NCBI GenBank assembly: GCA_045545735.1
Contig: JAZQBM010000012.1
Coordinates: 1 to 64,000 of the forward strand
From: Fimenecus sp045545735
GTDB lineage: Bacteria; Bacillota; Clostridia; Oscillospirales; Acutalibacteraceae
Length of the DNA: 64,000 bases
Reading direction: 5' to 3'
The notes beneath the pieces are model-generated. The model had not been told where the DNA came from. It did not search any database and saw only the letters and a list, made by a program, of their open reading frames with translations. Both the position numbers and the translations under genes were made by a program. Shown here in pieces: positions 7,586 to 16,386 of the stretch. Position 1 is the stretch's first letter, and each line of letters begins with the position of its first letter.

Positions 7586-8143
7586 ATGAAAAAATTGTTT
7601 TTTAAATGGAAAGATGAAAATTGCCATGGCATTAACCCGGAGTGGGTAGAAATGACAGGAAGGGAATTTCTTGAGTTTAAGAGAAAGCCTGAAAATAAAC
7701 ACAGAAAATTTGCAGAGTATATCGATGAAAATCAGGAGACCACAACGATTGTTTTGGAGGTTACTCAGGATTCTTATAATCGATGGCACTGCGAAGATGT
7801 AATAAGAAAGAGGAAAAGAACAGAAAAATGTGAATCCGGTTATAAAGAAATATCAATGGACGAAGAAATATGTGGTCAGAATATCGAAGATTTTACGCTT
7901 CACGACGTAATAGCAGATGAATCTGTTAATATTGAGCAAGATACAATAAATCTTTGTGAAATCAGTCAGCTCAGAGAAGCACTTAAAAGGCTAACTCCAG
8001 AAGAAATGGAACTGCTTGAAGCTATGTATTTATCTGAAAATCCAATGACAGAAAGAGATTATGCTAAAAAAATAGGCTTATGTCGCAGTGGTTTGCACAA
8101 AAGAAAGATTATGCTTTTACATAAATTAAAAGAGTATCTTTAA
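7586..8143 (+). CDS. Sigma-70 region 4-like regulator, copy 1
   Basis: 185 aa. The C-terminal 70 residues contain LKRLTPEEMELLEAMYLSEN and a helix-turn-helix (MTERDYAKKIGLCRSGLHKR), as in sigma region 4-like proteins of Firmicutes integrative elements. The N-terminal half starts KKLFFKWKDENCHGINPEWV, followed by a WHCEDVIRKRKRTEK basic stretch; no region 2 is seen, so it may be a regulator rather than a complete sigma factor. Translation is probably limited by the hairpin at 7523-7580. A paralogue about 85 percent identical by eye lies at 21288-21845. The two bracket the restriction-modification and SOS block. Confidence 0.75.
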   Translation: MKKLFFKWKDENCHGINPEWVEMTGREFLEFKRKPENKHRKFAEYIDENQETTTIVLEVTQDSYNRWHCEDVIRKRKRTEKCESGYKEISMDEEICGQNIEDFTLHDVIADESVNIEQDTINLCEISQLREALKRLTPEEMELLEAMYLSENPMTERDYAKKIGLCRSGLHKRKIMLLHKLKEYL

Positions 8144-8200
8144 AGTAAAAAGAGCTGCAACTGAATAACAATACTGACTATATTATAATTATCTAAAAAG

Positions 8201-8226
8201 AAAGGCCATCTTCGGGTGGCTTTTCC
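8201..8226 (+). terminator. Terminator after sigma-like gene 1
   Basis: GCCATC and GGTGGC pair around a short TTC loop, with flanking AAA/TTT pairs and a following TTTTCCTTT run, 57 bases after the stop codon. It isolates the regulator from the restriction-modification operon. Confidence 0.65.
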
Positions 8227-8371
8227 TTTGGTTGGGTGAGCGAAAAACCGACACCATTCTACAAAATCCAAGTAATCGTATTGCAATTAACATGTACTTT
8301 GTGATATTATATTATTTGTATAATTGTATTCAAATTTAGGATAGATAGTTATTAATAAGGAGAGTTCAATA

Positions 8372-9877
8372 ATGGCAGAGAAAAACAATACTAATATAGG
8401 CTTTGAAGAACAGATATGGAAAGCAGCTTGCGTTCTTTGGGGCCATATTCCTGCAGCAGATTATAGAAAAGTTATCATTGGTCTTATTTTCTTAAAATAT
8501 GTTTCAGGTGCGTTTGAGCAAAGATATAATCAGCTTGTTGCAGAGGGCGACGGCTTTGAAAATGACCCTGATGAATATCTTGCTGAAAATGTTTTCTTCG
8601 TTCCTGAATCTGCACGTTGGAATGTTATTGCAAGTGCGGCTCATACGGCAGAAATAGGAATGGTTATAGACGATGCTATGAGAGCAATTGAGAAAGTAAA
8701 TGATAGCCTTAAAAATGTTTTACCGAAAATCTATGCAAGTCCTGATTTGGACAAGCGAGTTCTCGGTGAAGTTGTTGACCTCTTTACAAACATCAATATG
8801 TATGAGCAAGGGAATGACAAAGACTTGCTCGGCAGAACTTATGAATATTGTATCTCTCAATTTGCTGCTTACGAAGGTGTAAAGGGTGGCGAATTCTATA
8901 CTCCGTCAAGTATAGTTAAAACGATAGTGGCAATTCTCAAGCCTTTTGAAAACTGCCGTGTTTATGACCCTTGCTGTGGTTCAGGTGGTATGTTCGTACA
9001 ATCAGCACAGTTTATTGAAGCTCATGCAGGGTCAATATCTAATGTTTCTGTTTACGGACAGGAATCAAATGCTGATACTTGGAAGATGGCAAAAATCAAT
9101 ATGGCTATTCGTGGTATTGATGCAAATCTCGGAGCACATCAGGATGATACATTCTATAACGATTTACATAAAAATCAAAAGTTTGATTTTATTATGGCTA
9201 ATCCGCCCTTCAATCTTTCTAATTGGGGTGCAGACCATTTAACAGATGATGTTCGTTGGAAATACGGTATGCCACCTGCAGGTAATGCGAACTATGCTTG
9301 GATTCAGCATATGATTCATCATCTTGCTCCAAACGGAAAAATCGGCCTGGTTCTTGCTAATGGTGCATTGTCAACTCAGACCGGTGGTGAGGGCGACATA
9401 AGAAAGCGTATTGTTGAAGCTGATTTAGTTGAGGGTATTGTTGCAATGCCTACTCAGCTTTTCTACAGTGTAACAATTCCTGTTACTCTTTGGTTTATAA
9501 GCAAGAATAAGAAGCAAAAAGGAAAAACTCTGTTTATAGATGCCCGTAAAATGGGTTATATGGTTGACCGTAAGCACAGAGACTTTACTACTGAAGATAT
9601 ACAGAAGATTGCCGATACATTTGAAGCTTTCCAAAATGGCACTCTTGAAGATGTAAAAGGTTTTTGTGCTGTTACATCAACGAGTGATATTGAAAAACAA
9701 GATTATATACTTACTCCCGGTAGATATGTAGGCATTGAAGAAGTAGAAGAAGACGGAGAGCCTTTTGAAGAAAAAATGGCTCGACTTACTTCGGAACTTT
9801 CAACAATGTTTGCAAAGTCACACGAACTCGAAGATGAAATTCGCAAGAAGTTGGGAGCAATAGGTTATGAGTTATAA
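8372..9877 (+). CDS. hsdM: Type I restriction-modification system methyltransferase subunit HsdM
   Basis: 501 aa, normal length for the family. It methylates adenine in the bipartite site chosen by HsdS and joins the M2S1 methylase and R2M2S1 restriction complexes. The N-terminal helical HsdM domain is followed by SAM-binding motif I DPCCGSGGMF (199-208) and catalytic motif IV NPPF (277-280). The ATG at 8372 has GGAG 9 bases upstream; a TATAAT-like -10 is present at 8319-8324 without a convincing -35. The gene overlaps the first hsdS by 11 bases, starting the operon hsdM, hsdS (OFF), recombinase, hsdS (ON), hsdR. Confidence 0.95.
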   Translation: MAEKNNTNIGFEEQIWKAACVLWGHIPAADYRKVIIGLIFLKYVSGAFEQRYNQLVAEGDGFENDPDEYLAENVFFVPESARWNVIASAAHTAEIGMVIDDAMRAIEKVNDSLKNVLPKIYASPDLDKRVLGEVVDLFTNINMYEQGNDKDLLGRTYEYCISQFAAYEGVKGGEFYTPSSIVKTIVAILKPFENCRVYDPCCGSGGMFVQSAQFIEAHAGSISNVSVYGQESNADTWKMAKINMAIRGIDANLGAHQDDTFYNDLHKNQKFDFIMANPPFNLSNWGADHLTDDVRWKYGMPPAGNANYAWIQHMIHHLAPNGKIGLVLANGALSTQTGGEGDIRKRIVEADLVEGIVAMPTQLFYSVTIPVTLWFISKNKKQKGKTLFIDARKMGYMVDRKHRDFTTEDIQKIADTFEAFQNGTLEDVKGFCAVTSTSDIEKQDYILTPGRYVGIEEVEEDGEPFEEKMARLTSELSTMFAKSHELEDEIRKKLGAIGYEL

Positions 9878-10337
9878 GGTATATTCACTGGGAGAACTTG
9901 TTCAAATTAAATATGGTAAAAATCAAAAGAAAGTTGTGTCTGATGATGGTCCTTTTCCTATTTATGGTACAGGCGGTTTAATGGGACATGCAAAAGAATA
10001 TTTATATGATAAACCCTCTGTTCTTATTGGCAGAAAAGGTACAATTAATAAAGTGAAATATGTAGACCATCCCTTTTGGACGGTTGATACATTATTTTAT
10101 ACTGTTGTAAACGAAGAAATTGTTATTCCTAAGTATCTTTATTATTTAATGTCATTGTTAGACTTGGAAGCATACAATGAGGGAACTACAATTCCTAGTC
10201 TTAGAACTGAAACACTTAATAGATTGGAGTTTACAATTCCATCAATAGATATTCAAAAGGAAATCTTATCTTGTTTAAATCCAATAGACGAAAAAATTGA
10301 ATTGAATAATAAGATAAACTATAATTTAGCTTCTTAA
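9867..10337 (+). CDS. hsdS: HsdS specificity subunit, N-terminal half only (OFF state)
   Basis: 156 aa holding one target recognition domain and the start of the central conserved helix (IDEKIELNNKINYNL). A normal HsdS has two such halves. The frame stops after only two further codons (Ala-Ser) beyond the recombination core at 10315-10328, because the matching C-terminal half downstream is in inverted orientation. TRD features include the opening KVYSLGELVQIKYGKNQKK and YNEGTTIPSLRTETLNRLEF. Inverting 10315-10989 would fuse it in frame to the silent half and give a 367-residue HsdS. In the present state it is probably non-functional or acts as a half-subunit. The start overlaps hsdM. Confidence 0.85.
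   Translation: MSYKVYSLGELVQIKYGKNQKKVVSDDGPFPIYGTGGLMGHAKEYLYDKPSVLIGRKGTINKVKYVDHPFWTVDTLFYTVVNEEIVIPKYLYYLMSLLDLEAYNEGTTIPSLRTETLNRLEFTIPSIDIQKEILSCLNPIDEKIELNNKINYNLAS
10315..10328 (+). repeat. hsdS inversion site 1
   Basis: TAAACTATAATTTA. The shared tract is 22 bases with site 3 (12613), counting flanking AATAAGA and G. It encodes Asn-Tyr-Asn-Leu of the HsdS central helix. The orientation is forward, opposite to site 2 at 10976. Confidence 0.8.
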
Positions 10338-10989
10338 ATGTCAAACTCTGATACATCTATTTTTCCTGAGAGTAATTGCGGTAGGATTGTATCTCGTATA
10401 TCTGTTAAAGTTGCTATCTCATAACAATTATTTTGAATTTGTTCAAGTATAATTTGTCCTATCTGATTAAAACTATCTAATTCCTTTTGTGGAACTTTAA
10501 CTTCCAAAGATTCAAGAATGGAAACATAAAGATTTTTCTGAACACTTCCAACTGCCATATCAGGAAATTCTTTTTGCTTCAACTTTAAGAAGCAATAAAT
10601 AAAAGGTAAATTTGAACTTTCTTTAGGTGCAATATTTATTACTGCTCTGTTGCCACACATATAATCTGAAATTATACCAAGTCGTCCGATTGTACCGGAT
10701 TTGCTGATAGCAATAGTATTAGGTTTGAATAGGATAGCACTCTTTTTGGCACTTAAAAAGCCCTTATCAGTCAGTGTGCGACTTGTGTTTATAATAAAAG
10801 ACTCGTTGATATCAACGGCACGAAGCCATTTTACTGAACCATCAAAGTATTCAGGGTGTGTCTGAGCAGGATTAACATAACCTTCTTGAAAATCACAAAT
10901 TTTATCAAGCGTAATGATTTCTATTTCTCTAGATTTGTCTATAAATTCCTTATAAATAGCAAATAATTGTTGTTGTAAATTATAGTTTA
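10334..10989 (-). pseudogene. hsdS: Silent inverted HsdS C-terminal half cassette
   Basis: The minus strand encodes the second half of a type I specificity subunit: NYNLQQQLFAIYKEFI, a TRD starting ITLDKICDFQEGYVN, and the usual HsdS ending ILPQLLSGKIDVSEFDI. It has no proper N-terminal half. The open frame runs back to 11011 only through non-HsdS codons, so I read it as a stored cassette rather than an independent gene. Its phase at the recombination core is identical to that of both hsdS N-halves, so inversion at sites 1 and 2 would switch it on behind hsdM. Confidence 0.85.
10976..10989 (-). repeat. hsdS inversion site 2
   Basis: TAAATTATAGTTTA on the plus strand, the reverse complement of site 1. 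It begins the silent C-half, and the flanking CC after the core is shared with site 4. Confidence 0.8.
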
Positions 10990-11075
10990 CCGCATAAATA
11001 ACTTCTACCAACGGCGGAAGTTAAATAAAAGGAACTGCCGTTGCTCGTCGTTCTCTTAATATAGGAGAATGAATT

Positions 11076-12059
11076 ATGAAGCAAAAAATAGTTAACCAAG
11101 TAATCCAAGAAATGATACCATTTCTCAACAATGCACAAGCTGAAAAACTGAAAGAAGTATTGGAATACTCTCTTTATACAGTAGATGTTTCCGAAAGAGA
11201 TATTGCTGTTGCTGAAAAAGAAAACAACTATGTAGAATTGTTCCTTTCTGCAAAACGAATTGAAGGATGTTCTGAAAAATCTTTAAAGTATTATCAGACC
11301 ACAATCTGTACTATGCTTGAAACAGTAAATAAAGAGGCAAACCAAATTGTTACAGATGATTTGCGTGCTTATTTAACTGAGTATCAAATTAAGAATCAAT
11401 CAAGTAGAGTTACTATTGATAATATCAGAAGAATTTTATCAAGCTTCTTTTCTTGGCTTGAAGATGAGGACTATATTATCAAAAGTCCTGTTCGCAGAAT
11501 ACATAAAATTAAGACTACCAAAAGCATAAAAGAAACATATACAGATGAAGCTCTTGAACTGATGAGAGATAACAGCGGTACGCTTCGGGACCTTGCGATG
11601 ATTGATATTCTCGCATCAACAGGAATGAGAGTTGGTGAGTTGGTTCTGCTCAATAGAGAGGATATTAACTTTACTGAAAGAGAATGTGTTGTTCTTGGCA
11701 AAGGTGATAAGGAACGAGTGGTTTATTTTGATGCTCGTACTAAGATACACTTGCAGAACTATCTATCAAGCAGACTTGATGATAATCCTGCACTGTTTGT
11801 TTCCCTGAAGTCACCATACAAGAGATTACAAATTGGCGGTGTTGAGGTACGACTTCGAGAACTTGGAAGAAGACTTGATATTAATAAGGTTCATCCTCAT
11901 AAATTTAGGAGAACACTTGCAACTGTTGCAATAGATAAAGGTATGCCAATTGAACAGTTACAACAGTTGTTAGGTCATCAAAAGATAGATACAACCTTGC
12001 AATATGCAATGGTAAAACAATCTAATGTTAAAATGGCACATAAAAAATATATTGGTTAG
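11076..12059 (+). CDS. Tyrosine recombinase of the hsdS shufflon
   Basis: 327 aa, XerC/D-type phage integrase family. The N-terminal SAM-like DNA-binding domain (about 40-140, SAKRIEGCSEKSLKYYQTTI) is followed by the catalytic domain with all expected residues: Arg185 in TGMRVGEL, Lys in GKGDKER, His275 and Arg278 in HKFRRT, His in LLGHQ, and Tyr310 in TLQYAMV. It has its own ribosome binding site (TAGGAGAATG region). Position between two hsdS genes with four matching inverted sites points to local DNA inversion rather than element integration, as for CreX-like enzymes of phase-variable hsdS loci. Activity on these exact sites is inferred. Confidence 0.9.
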   Translation: MKQKIVNQVIQEMIPFLNNAQAEKLKEVLEYSLYTVDVSERDIAVAEKENNYVELFLSAKRIEGCSEKSLKYYQTTICTMLETVNKEANQIVTDDLRAYLTEYQIKNQSSRVTIDNIRRILSSFFSWLEDEDYIIKSPVRRIHKIKTTKSIKETYTDEALELMRDNSGTLRDLAMIDILASTGMRVGELVLLNREDINFTERECVVLGKGDKERVVYFDARTKIHLQNYLSSRLDDNPALFVSLKSPYKRLQIGGVEVRLRELGRRLDINKVHPHKFRRTLATVAIDKGMPIEQLQQLLGHQKIDTTLQYAMVKQSNVKMAHKKYIG

Positions 12060-12074
12060 GACGGTAGATTTAAG

Positions 12075-13253
12075 ATGAGTAAAATTCAACTTTCAGAAGT
12101 AATAAAAGATATAGCTGCAGGTCCATTTGGCTCCAACTTAAAAGTTTCTTGCTTCGTTGAAAGTGGATTTCCTATAATAGATGGTGCTAATCTTAAAGGA
12201 TATAAAGTAACTGATAATGTAACAAAATTTGTAACAGAGGAAAAAGCACGCTCATTACATAGAGCGATTGCGAAGAGAAATGATGTGGTTGTAACAATTA
12301 GCGGAACATTGGGACAGATAGCATATATACCGAGTGATTCAGAATATGAGGAATATTTAGTTTCACAAAGGCAATTTAGGGTTACATTTGACGAAGAGAA
12401 AGTTTATGTCCCGTATTTAGTTTTTTACTTTCATTCATATGAAGGACAACATAAAATCTTATCTTTCGCAAATCAGGTTGGTGTTCCTGCTTTATCTCAA
12501 CCTTTAAAGAATTTTAGAACTATTGAAATCGACCTTCCAAGCCTTATTGAACAAAAGAAAATAGCAAGTATTATAGAAGCTATTAACAACAAAATTGAGA
12601 ACAACAATAAGATAAACTATAATTTAGAGCAGCAAGCAATAACCCTATTTCGAAAGTATTACAATACCGCCACAGCGGTTGTTCCCTTTACCTCTATGCT
12701 ACAAGTGTTAGGTGGAGGAACGCCTAAAACAAGCGAACCATCCTTTTGGAATGGTACTATACCATTCTTCACCCCAAAAGATGTTGGATTTCCTTATGCG
12801 TTTGTTACAGAGAAAACCATTACCCCGGAAGGCCTTAACCATTGCAACAGCAGACTTTACCCATTAAATACGGTTTTTGTGACTGCTCGTGGTACAGTCG
12901 GTAAGGTAAGTTTGGCTGGTTGCCCTATGGCAATGAATCAATCTTGTTATGCACTCGTTGGAAAGGATATTGACCAACTGCTTGCATACCACTACACACT
13001 CGTTACCGTTGACAAGTTAAAGCACAAGGCAAGTGGCGCAGTTTTTGATGCCATTATCACCAAGGATTTTGAGACCGAGAGTGTATCTAAAATCTCAGAT
13101 GGTGATGCAGACACTTTCCTTGCGATTGCAAAACCAATATACGAAACAATCCTATCTAATTGCCTTGAAAATCAACGCCTAACATCGATGAGAGATGCAT
13201 TATTGCCGCAATTGATGTCGGGTAAAATCGATGTGTCCGAGGTAGAAATCTAA
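12075..13253 (+). CDS. hsdS: Type I restriction-modification specificity subunit HsdS (ON state)
   Basis: 392 aa, full length, with two target recognition domains and two conserved helices. TRD1 spans about 1-160 (IAAGPFGSNLKVSCF, LVSQRQFRVTF), the central helix contains NNKIENNNKINYNL at the recombination core, TRD2 spans about 200-350 (LGGGTPKTSEPSFWNGTIPF), and the end is LLPQLMSGKIDVSEVEI. It selects the DNA sequence for HsdM and HsdR. Codon use in the C-half (12650-13250) looks richer in G+C than the N-half, consistent with cassette exchange. Site 4 begins 6 bases after the stop codon, so inversion between sites 3 and 4 would truncate this gene after two added codons. Confidence 0.92.
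   Translation: MSKIQLSEVIKDIAAGPFGSNLKVSCFVESGFPIIDGANLKGYKVTDNVTKFVTEEKARSLHRAIAKRNDVVVTISGTLGQIAYIPSDSEYEEYLVSQRQFRVTFDEEKVYVPYLVFYFHSYEGQHKILSFANQVGVPALSQPLKNFRTIEIDLPSLIEQKKIASIIEAINNKIENNNKINYNLEQQAITLFRKYYNTATAVVPFTSMLQVLGGGTPKTSEPSFWNGTIPFFTPKDVGFPYAFVTEKTITPEGLNHCNSRLYPLNTVFVTARGTVGKVSLAGCPMAMNQSCYALVGKDIDQLLAYHYTLVTVDKLKHKASGAVFDAIITKDFETESVSKISDGDADTFLAIAKPIYETILSNCLENQRLTSMRDALLPQLMSGKIDVSEVEI
12613..12626 (+). repeat. hsdS inversion site 3
   Basis: TAAACTATAATTTA, in the same orientation and codon phase as site 1. It marks the junction between N-half and C-half of the active hsdS. Confidence 0.8.
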
Positions 13254-13258
13254 GCCAC

Positions 13259-13272
13259 TAAATTATAGTTTA
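13259..13272 (-). repeat. hsdS inversion site 4
   Basis: TAAATTATAGTTTA followed by CC, the inverted copy lying 6 bases after the stop codon of the active hsdS. It matches site 2 and closes the second invertible segment. Confidence 0.8.
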
Positions 13273-13305
13273 CCAAAATAAAACATCCGAAAAGGAGCTG
13301 AAATT

Positions 13306-16300
13306 ATGGCATTTTTATTTACCGAAGCTGAATACGAAGATGCTATACTCGAATTATATCAAGAATTAGGCTATGACACAGTTCATGGTCCTGAAGTTGA
13401 GCGTGATTATAAAGACCCTCTCTATAAGGATGTTTTATATTCAAGTATTGAAAACATAAATAAAACACTTCCTGATGTTGCGGTACAGGAAGCAATAAGA
13501 AAAATTGAAAATATAGAAAATGGTTCTGTTGTATATAGAAATAAAGTCTTTATGGATTATCTTCAGAATGGTGTCACCGTGCGTTATTTTGAAAAAGGAG
13601 AGGAACGCTCGGCGATTGTTAAGTTGATTGATTATGATGAACCGAAGAATAACTATTTTTGTGCAGCTAATCAATGGACAATAGAAGAAGGCAAAGACAA
13701 TAAAAGACCTGATGTAATCGTATTTGTAAATGGTCTTCCTTTGGTTGTTATCGAGCTTAAATCTCCCACAAGAGATGTAGTTGGTTGGAGAGATGCATAT
13801 AATCAAATCAGAAATTACATAGATAAAATTCCTTGCCTCTTTACATATAATGCTTTTTGTATTGTTAGTGACCAAACCACAACAAAAGCAGGCACTATCA
13901 CATCTCCTTTAACAAGATTTATGGAATGGAAAACTGTTGACGGAGATTATAATGCAACACAGTTTGCAGATTTCCAAACATTGTTTAAGGGAATGTTTGA
14001 GAAAGAACGATTCTTGGATATTATCAGAAACTTTGTTTGCTTTTCTTCGGACGGGAAAGATGATATAAAAATTCTTGCAGGTTATCATCAGTATTTTGCT
14101 GTAAATAAAGCTGTTGTATCAACAAGAAGAGCAACAGAAACTGATGGTAAGGGCGGTGTTTTCTGGCATACTCAAGGTAGCGGTAAATCGTTATCTATGG
14201 TTTTCTATGCTCAGTTACTTCAAAAGAAGTTGGATAGTCCTACAATCGTTGTTATTACAGACAGAAATGATTTGGATAATCAGCTTTACGGACAGTTTGC
14301 AAAGTGTAAAGATTTTCTCCGTCAAACTCCTCAACATGCTGAAAGCAGAGAACATCTTACAGAACTTCTTAATAACAGACAAGCTAATGGTATTATCTTC
14401 ACCACTATGCAGAAGTTTGAAGAAAGTGATGGTTCACTTTCAGATAGACGGAATATTGTTGTTATGGCAGATGAAGCTCATAGAGGACAGTATGGATTAG
14501 AGGAAAGAGTTGTAACAAAAACAAATGATGAAGGTCAAAAAGAATCTCATATTGTAATCGGTACAGCTCGTATCATCAGAAACAGTTTACCTAATGCTAC
14601 ATATATTGGTTTTACCGGAACACCGGTATCATTGGAAGACCGAAGTACACGAGAGGTATTTGGTGACTATATTGATATTTATGATATGACACAGGCTATT
14701 GAAGATGGTGCAACACGCCCCGTTTACTATGAAAGCCGTGTAATTAAACTTAAACTCAATGAAGAAGTAGTAAATATGATTGATGCTGAGTATGACAGAA
14801 TGGCTCTTCGTACAGAGGTATATAACATTGAGCGAAGCAAGAGAGAACTTTCAAAGATGGAAGCTGTTCTCGGTGCAGACGAAACTATTGACTCATTAGT
14901 AAATGATATAATCGACCATTACGAAAATTATCGTGCAGACTTGCTTACAGGTAAAGCAATGATTGTTGCTTATTCAAGAGCAATAGCTATGAAGATTTAT
15001 AAGAGGATACTTGAACTTCGTCCTAAATGGGACGAGAAAGTGAAAGTGGTTCTAACAAATAGCAATAAAGATCCGGAGGATTGGCATAAATACATAGGTA
15101 ATAAGGCATACAAAGAAGAACTTGCTAATAAGTTCAAAGATAATGATGACCCTATGAAAATTGCTATTGTTTGTGATATGTGGCTTACAGGCTTTGATGT
15201 ACCGTCACTTGCAACAATGTATGTTTATAAGCCGATGAACGGCCACAACTTAATGCAGGCAATAGCAAGAGTTAACCGTGTATATAAAGATAAAGAAGGC
15301 GGTCTTGTTGTCGACTATGTTGGTATAGCAAATGCTTTGAAGCAGGCTATGAATGACTATACCAAGAAAGATAAAGAGAATTACGGAGATACGGACATTT
15401 CAAAAATGGCATATCCAAAATTCCTTGAAGAGTTGGCAATTTGTGAAGAGATTTTCCACGGATTTAATTTTGAAGGATTTTACACAGATTCAAAACTTGC
15501 CCGTGCTCAATCAATTACCGACGGTGCAAACTTCCTTCTTGATATTGAAAAGAAAGAAGACAAGGACGATTTCTTAAAACACGCACTTGCTCTTAAAAAA
15601 GCTATTTCACTTTGTGCAAGTATGGTTGAAGAAGAAATGCGACTTGAAGCGGCATATTTTGAAGCTGTACGAACAATGATTGTCAGAGTAACGATGGAAA
15701 ATGGTGATGATTCTCCATACTCATATTTCCAAATAAATGAGAGAATTAACGAATTGCTCAAAGCAAGTATTGAAAGCTCCGGCGTTGAAAAACTTACAGT
15801 TGAAAAGAAAGACACTTTTTCGCTTTTTGATCCCAAGTTTTTAGCGGAACTTCAGCAAATGAAGCAAAAAAATGTTGCTCTTGAAATATTAAAAAAGTTG
15901 ATTGACGGACAGATAAAAGTGTTTACAAGAACTAATGTTGTTAAATCTGAGAAGTTTAAGGATTTGTATCAGAAAACGGTAAATGCTTATCTTAATGGTT
16001 TAAAGTCAAGCGAAGAAGTATTTGCAGAACTTTTGGCGATGGCTGACCAACTAAAGAAAGAGCAAGAAGCAGGTAATGAGCTTGGACTTAATGCTGAAGA
16101 ACTTGCATTCTATGATGCATTAACAAAACCTGCTGCTATAAAAGATTTCTATGAAAATGACCAACTTATAGCAATTACTCGAGAACTTACAGAAATGCTT
16201 CGAAAAAATCGCACGATAGATTGGCAGAACAAAGAGTCGGCTCGTGCAAATATGAGAAGAATGGTAAAACGATTATTGAAAAAATATGATTATCCACCAA

Positions 16301-16368
16301 AGGAAATTCAGGGTGCTATTGATGTTGTAATTCATCAGTGTGAACTTTGGACGGATAATGCGGAATGA
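13306..16368 (+). CDS. hsdR: Type I restriction enzyme endonuclease/translocase subunit HsdR
   Basis: 1020 aa. It cleaves unmethylated DNA after ATP-driven translocation as part of R2M2S1. The N-terminal PD-(D/E)xK nuclease is visible as RPDVIVFVNGLPLVVIELK (Asp136, Glu150, Lys152). The SF2 motor follows: Walker A HTQGSGKS (288-295), DEAH box in MADEAHRGQYG (near 388), GFTGTP, and motif VI in LMQAIARVNRVYK. A C-terminal helical region binds the methylase core. The ATG at 13306 is preceded by AAAAGGAG. It is the last restriction gene and appears intact, so the system can restrict when HsdS is functional. Confidence 0.95.
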   Translation: MAFLFTEAEYEDAILELYQELGYDTVHGPEVERDYKDPLYKDVLYSSIENINKTLPDVAVQEAIRKIENIENGSVVYRNKVFMDYLQNGVTVRYFEKGEERSAIVKLIDYDEPKNNYFCAANQWTIEEGKDNKRPDVIVFVNGLPLVVIELKSPTRDVVGWRDAYNQIRNYIDKIPCLFTYNAFCIVSDQTTTKAGTITSPLTRFMEWKTVDGDYNATQFADFQTLFKGMFEKERFLDIIRNFVCFSSDGKDDIKILAGYHQYFAVNKAVVSTRRATETDGKGGVFWHTQGSGKSLSMVFYAQLLQKKLDSPTIVVITDRNDLDNQLYGQFAKCKDFLRQTPQHAESREHLTELLNNRQANGIIFTTMQKFEESDGSLSDRRNIVVMADEAHRGQYGLEERVVTKTNDEGQKESHIVIGTARIIRNSLPNATYIGFTGTPVSLEDRSTREVFGDYIDIYDMTQAIEDGATRPVYYESRVIKLKLNEEVVNMIDAEYDRMALRTEVYNIERSKRELSKMEAVLGADETIDSLVNDIIDHYENYRADLLTGKAMIVAYSRAIAMKIYKRILELRPKWDEKVKVVLTNSNKDPEDWHKYIGNKAYKEELANKFKDNDDPMKIAIVCDMWLTGFDVPSLATMYVYKPMNGHNLMQAIARVNRVYKDKEGGLVVDYVGIANALKQAMNDYTKKDKENYGDTDISKMAYPKFLEELAICEEIFHGFNFEGFYTDSKLARAQSITDGANFLLDIEKKEDKDDFLKHALALKKAISLCASMVEEEMRLEAAYFEAVRTMIVRVTMENGDDSPYSYFQINERINELLKASIESSGVEKLTVEKKDTFSLFDPKFLAELQQMKQKNVALEILKKLIDGQIKVFTRTNVVKSEKFKDLYQKTVNAYLNGLKSSEEVFAELLAMADQLKKEQEAGNELGLNAEELAFYDALTKPAAIKDFYENDQLIAITRELTEMLRKNRTIDWQNKESARANMRRMVKRLLKKYDYPPKEIQGAIDVVIHQCELWTDNAE

Positions 16369-16386
16369 TAATTGAAAGAGGCTGCT

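Noticed and set aside
10334..11011. The minus-strand open frame as an independent HsdS-like gene
   Set aside because: It lacks an N-terminal TRD half, its first residues are read from outside the cassette, and the inverted sites show it is a stored C-half.
12613..12626. Chance origin of the 14-bp repeats because they encode a conserved HsdS helix
   Set aside because: Sites 2 and 4 lie in inverted orientation and site 4 is outside any coding region, so conservation of protein cannot explain them.
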